NCBI GenBank assembly: GCA_017551425.1
Contig: JAFZLQ010000007.1
Span: 1-64,000, forward strand
Length of the DNA: 64,000 bases
From: Bacteroidales bacterium
Lineage (GTDB): Bacteria > Bacteroidota > Bacteroidia > Bacteroidales > UBA932
Direction of reading: 5' to 3'
Shown here: in pieces, positions 61,020-64,000 of the stretch
How positions within the stretch are numbered: position 1 is the first letter of the stretch
How the letters are laid out: every line of letters begins with the position of its first letter
Made by a program: the position numbers and the translations under genes
The notes under the pieces: generated by a model
Seen by the model: only the letters and a program-made list of their open reading frames with translations
The model's database searches: none
What the model was told of the DNA's origin: nothing

Positions 61020-62638
61020 TGAGACACACATTCCAGACCCTTGCAGAGGTCTTCGACTATTCCACAACCAAATATGCCAAACGTCCGGCCTACGAGCTGA
61101 TTGACGGAGACCAGACCTACGACTACGCAGGCATAAGGGATACTTCCCGCCGCCTTTCCCGCCTGCTTTCGAGCTTCGGCATCAACAGCGGCGACAAAGT
61201 CGCCATCTTCTCGCAGAACATGCCCAACTGGGCGGCGTCGTTCTTCGCCATCACCGCATTCGGCCGCATCGCCGTTCCGCTCCTCATCGAGCTTTCAGAG
61301 AACGAAGTCTCCAACATCCTCACGCACTCCGAGACCCGCGCGCTCTTCGTGTCGCGCCGTCTCCTCTCCAAGGTGCCGGAGGAGCTGCTGGAGCGCATGC
61401 GCATCGTCATCTGCACCGACGACCTCAGCATCATCCGCAGCGGCGAATCGGCATACACCTGCGACGGCTCCATATCCAGTCCCCTGCCGGACGACGTCGC
61501 CTGCCTCATATACACATCGGGCACTACCGGCGCCGCCAAGGGCGTCATGCTCACCCACAAGAACTTCTGCGTGAACATACGCGCCTCGTGGGACGCCCAC
61601 CATGTGCGCAGGCGCGACGTTTTCATATCGATACTGCCGCTGGCGCATACCTACGAGATGAGCATCGGCATGCTGTATCCCTTCGCAGTAGGCGCCAAGG
61701 TGTATTACCTCATGCGCCCGCCGACCCCGTCGATACTCCTCCCCAACTTCAAGAAATACCGTCCTACCGCCATGCTGAGCGTGCCGCTGGTCATAGAGAA
61801 GATCTACCGCGCCAGCATCGTGCCCACTATTGCAGGCAGCCGCTTCCTGAGCCGTATGCAGAAGGCATTCCCCCTGCTGCTCGACCGTCTCGTGGGCCTC
61901 AGGCTCAAGAAGACCTTCGGCGGCAGGATACGCTTCTTCGGTATCGGCGGCGCCAAGCTCGACGGCGAGGTGGAGGCGTTCCTCAGGCGCGCCCGCTTCC
62001 CTTATTCCATCGGCTACGGACTTACGGAGACGGCGCCCCTGATCGGCTACGCAAGGGTCGGAGAAACCCGCGTGGGCTCGCTAGGAAAGGCCGCATACGG
62101 CGTCGAGATGCGCCTGGACAACGTGAATCCAGAGACCGGCGAGGGAGAGATCGTGGCCCGGGGAGACAACGTGATGAAGGGCTACTACAAAGACTACGCA
62201 CGCACGTGCAAGGTGCTGTCGCCCGACGGCTGGTTCCACACCGGCGACATCGCCTGCCAGGACAAACACGGGCGCTACTATATCAAGGGACGGCTCGGAA
62301 GCGTCATCCTGGGGCCCTCGGGAGAGAACATCTATCCCGAGGAAATCGAGGCCGTCATAGACAACATCAAGGACATCAGCGAGTCGCTGGTGGTGCAGCG
62401 CGACGGCCACCTGGTGGCGCTCGTGCACTTCAACGACAACGTGCTCGACTGGAATTACTCCAATCAGGACCGCTTCCTGGAAGACCTGGAGAAGCGCAAG
62501 GCCGCCATCCTGGAGTTCGTGAACTCCCACGTAAACCGTTCCAGCCGCATCAAGGAGGTGGAGGTGGAAGAAAAGCCCTTCGCCAAAACCGCCACCATGA
62601 AAATCAAACGTTTCCTTTATAAGGAAAAGAAAGACTGA
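61019..62638 (+). CDS. AMP-dependent long-chain fatty acid synthetase-like ligase
   Basis: 539 aa, ANL superfamily. Motifs: CLIYTSGTTGAAKGVMLTHKNF, SILPLAHTYEMSIGM, GYGLTETAPLIGY, GWFHTGDIACQDKHGRYYIKGR and KPFAKTATMKIKRFLY (C-terminal Lys). The plan follows long-chain fatty acyl-CoA/ACP synthetases (FadD15-like). Translation is coupled to the PlsC-like gene (stop and start share 1 nt), so it probably supplies activated acyl chains to that enzyme. Confidence 0.92.
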   Translation: MRHTFQTLAEVFDYSTTKYAKRPAYELIDGDQTYDYAGIRDTSRRLSRLLSSFGINSGDKVAIFSQNMPNWAASFFAITAFGRIAVPLLIELSENEVSNILTHSETRALFVSRRLLSKVPEELLERMRIVICTDDLSIIRSGESAYTCDGSISSPLPDDVACLIYTSGTTGAAKGVMLTHKNFCVNIRASWDAHHVRRRDVFISILPLAHTYEMSIGMLYPFAVGAKVYYLMRPPTPSILLPNFKKYRPTAMLSVPLVIEKIYRASIVPTIAGSRFLSRMQKAFPLLLDRLVGLRLKKTFGGRIRFFGIGGAKLDGEVEAFLRRARFPYSIGYGLTETAPLIGYARVGETRVGSLGKAAYGVEMRLDNVNPETGEGEIVARGDNVMKGYYKDYARTCKVLSPDGWFHTGDIACQDKHGRYYIKGRLGSVILGPSGENIYPEEIEAVIDNIKDISESLVVQRDGHLVALVHFNDNVLDWNYSNQDRFLEDLEKRKAAILEFVNSHVNRSSRIKEVEVEEKPFAKTATMKIKRFLYKEKKD

Positions 62639-62650
62639 TAAAACACCGGT

Positions 62651-63865
62651 ATGCTTCAGCAAGTGGAAATAGCGGTCATCGGCGTGGGGAATCGCGCCAG
62701 GAAGTATCTGTCGTGCCTTCCGCAGGGCATCAAGGTCAAGTATCTGGTGGAGCCGGACCTGGTGAGGCTCGGACTCGGCAGCAAGCGATACGGCGTGCCG
62801 GCGGAGAACTGCTACGCATCGGCTGAGGCTTTCTTTGCCGCTCCGGTGGAGCTTGACGCCGTTATAGTTGCGGCGCCGGACAAGCTTCACGTAAGCCTCG
62901 CCACCAAGGCCGTGCAGCGCGGCTGGCACGTGCTCGTAGAGAAGCCGGTAGCCGCATCGGAAGAGGAATACATGCGCCTGCTCGAGGCGGCCGACGCGTC
63001 CGGCGTACAGGTCGGCGTGTGCCTTGAGATGCGCTTCTACCCCTTCTTCAAACGCATCAAGGAGATTTGCAGGACCGGCCTGCTGGGGCAGATCCTCGAA
63101 ATAGAGCACACCGAGCATATCGGCCCGGACCGCATGGCACACACCTTCGTGCGGGGCCTCTGGTCCAGGAAGGATGAGACGGGCCCCATCTTCCTCTCCA
63201 AGTGCTGCCACGACGCAGACTTCATCCTCTGGCTCACCGGCGCCGACGTGCTGGACGTCAAGGGAAGCGGCAGCCTGAGCAAGTTCCGCCACGACCCTTC
63301 GGCCCCTTTTTACTGCATCGACTGCAAGAAACGCACGTGCCCCTATTCCGCAGTACGCCTCTATCGCGACAGGCGCGAATGGATTAGCGGATTCGACGTG
63401 CCCGCAGGCCTCACGCTGGGCGATGTAATAGACGCCGAACTCCACGGCGGACGCTACGGCCGCTGCGTCTATCACTGCGACAACGACGTGTACGACGTAC
63501 AGGACGTGGAGGCCACTCTGAGCGGCGGAATCAAGCTCAAGATGAGTCTGGAGGGCGTTTCAGACCTGGAAGGCAGGAGCGTGGTGATACGCGGCAGCGA
63601 GGCCACCCTCGAGGCCGACCGCACCAGGATACGCGTCGTTACTACCAGGGAAGGGGCCCCCGGAGCGGACGGAGAAGAGGCCCTGCCAGCCGGAACCGTG
63701 CTTATCGACGAGGATTACTCGTCCATCGTGGCGCTTCCCCTTCATGCCGGCGCAGACCGCGCCCTGGTGGAGGATTTCTTCGACGCCATCGCCTCCGGGC
63801 GCACCCCCGCAGCATCTCTGGCATCGGCCATGCCCGCCCACAAGCTCTGCTGGCTGGCGGGATAG
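62651..63865 (+). CDS. Gfo/Idh/MocA family oxidoreductase
   Basis: 404 aa. N-terminal Rossmann fold, AVIGVGNRARKYLSCLP (GxGxxA), then VEKPVAASEEEYMRLLEAA (EKP motif) and IFLSKCCHDADFILWLTG, where His in CCHDAD is the usual catalytic region. A Cys-containing segment FYCIDCKKRTCPYSAVRLY (two CxxC-like pairs) follows, seen in a subset of sugar dehydrogenases. It should oxidise or reduce a sugar or inositol derivative with NAD(P). It starts 12 nt after the ligase stop; its link to acyl metabolism is unclear. Confidence 0.9.
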   Translation: MLQQVEIAVIGVGNRARKYLSCLPQGIKVKYLVEPDLVRLGLGSKRYGVPAENCYASAEAFFAAPVELDAVIVAAPDKLHVSLATKAVQRGWHVLVEKPVAASEEEYMRLLEAADASGVQVGVCLEMRFYPFFKRIKEICRTGLLGQILEIEHTEHIGPDRMAHTFVRGLWSRKDETGPIFLSKCCHDADFILWLTGADVLDVKGSGSLSKFRHDPSAPFYCIDCKKRTCPYSAVRLYRDRREWISGFDVPAGLTLGDVIDAELHGGRYGRCVYHCDNDVYDVQDVEATLSGGIKLKMSLEGVSDLEGRSVVIRGSEATLEADRTRIRVVTTREGAPGADGEEALPAGTVLIDEDYSSIVALPLHAGADRALVEDFFDAIASGRTPAASLASAMPAHKLCWLAG

Positions 63866-63887
63866 CTGGCTATTCAGGATAATCGCC

Positions 63888-64000
63888 CTACCAAAGGGGC
63901 TCCCCCTGCGGACGTACTAGATTGAGCCAGTCGTAGAAGATACTGTACGACGGGATGAAAAGCGCGAGCCCGATCAGCGCCGCCCACCAGGGCAGAAGCA
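63888..64000 (-). CDS. C-terminal end of a membrane protein, cut by window edge
   Basis: The minus strand is open from the window edge to TAG at 63888-63890 and reads LLPWWAALIGLALFIPSYSI followed by FYDWLNLVRPQGEPLW. One clear membrane helix and a short polar tail are visible. Direction is convergent with the oxidoreductase, 22 nt between stops. The family cannot be told from 37 residues. Confidence 0.6.
   Translation of the reverse strand, partial: LLPWWAALIGLALFIPSYSIFYDWLNLVRPQGEPLW

Overview
The window looks like chromosomal DNA of a GC-rich member of the Bacteroidales. The evidence is a SusC/SusD starch locus with a SusR-like regulator, a long Mfa/FimA-type fimbrial operon, many short N-terminal lipoprotein signals ending in a Cys, and repeated Bacteroidetes-type promoters (TAnnTTTG at -7, sometimes TTTG or TTG about 20 bp upstream). 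Genus and species cannot be fixed from the sequence alone.

Layout. 1-11968 (minus): a starch polysaccharide utilization locus reading SusC, SusD, a surface glycan-binding lipoprotein with six CBM26-like modules, two GH13 enzymes and a GH97 alpha-glucosidase cut by the window edge. The SusR-like regulator lies just upstream (12137-13756), as the last gene of an operon that also holds lpxD, a FadL-like porin and a Tyr/Ser-rich lipoprotein. 17424-21212 (plus): proS, a DUF3078 protein and tilS. 21216-31742 (minus): a compact cell-wall operon (HU-CCDC81 protein, Nudix, DUF4922-SpoIID fusion, AmpG-like transporter, NamZ-like muramidase, DUF6515 protein, murI, dipeptidyl peptidase III) followed by a small secreted protein. 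Then tRNA-Asn with its own promoter and terminator, an L,D-transpeptidase, miaB, an M23/LysM peptidase and a phosphohexomutase. 36499-51529 (minus): a ten-gene, 15 kb fimbrial operon with DUF3575 and DUF5119 proteins, six fimbrillin-like lipoproteins and two large tip-like proteins. 51863-54211: a divergent pair, a condensation-fold acyltransferase and a membrane LytTR regulator, sharing a promoter region with phased TTGTGAC repeats. 54277-63865: a BIG2 lipoprotein, an Omp85-like barrel and two clusters of acyl-activating and acyl-transfer enzymes, ending with a Gfo/Idh/MocA oxidoreductase and the tail of a membrane protein.

The best candidate for something undescribed is a non-coding repeat family present twice (20498-20614 and 33746-33869). 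Each copy has long perfect outer inverted arms whose sequence differs between copies. These enclose a 72-73 nt core with conserved motifs (TCCCTCCC and GGGCCCCTCCCAyTCACG) and hairpins whose sequence differs but whose pairing is kept. One copy is translated in frame inside tilS, stacked with two other repeat families. The other fills the gap between the M23/LysM gene and miaB.
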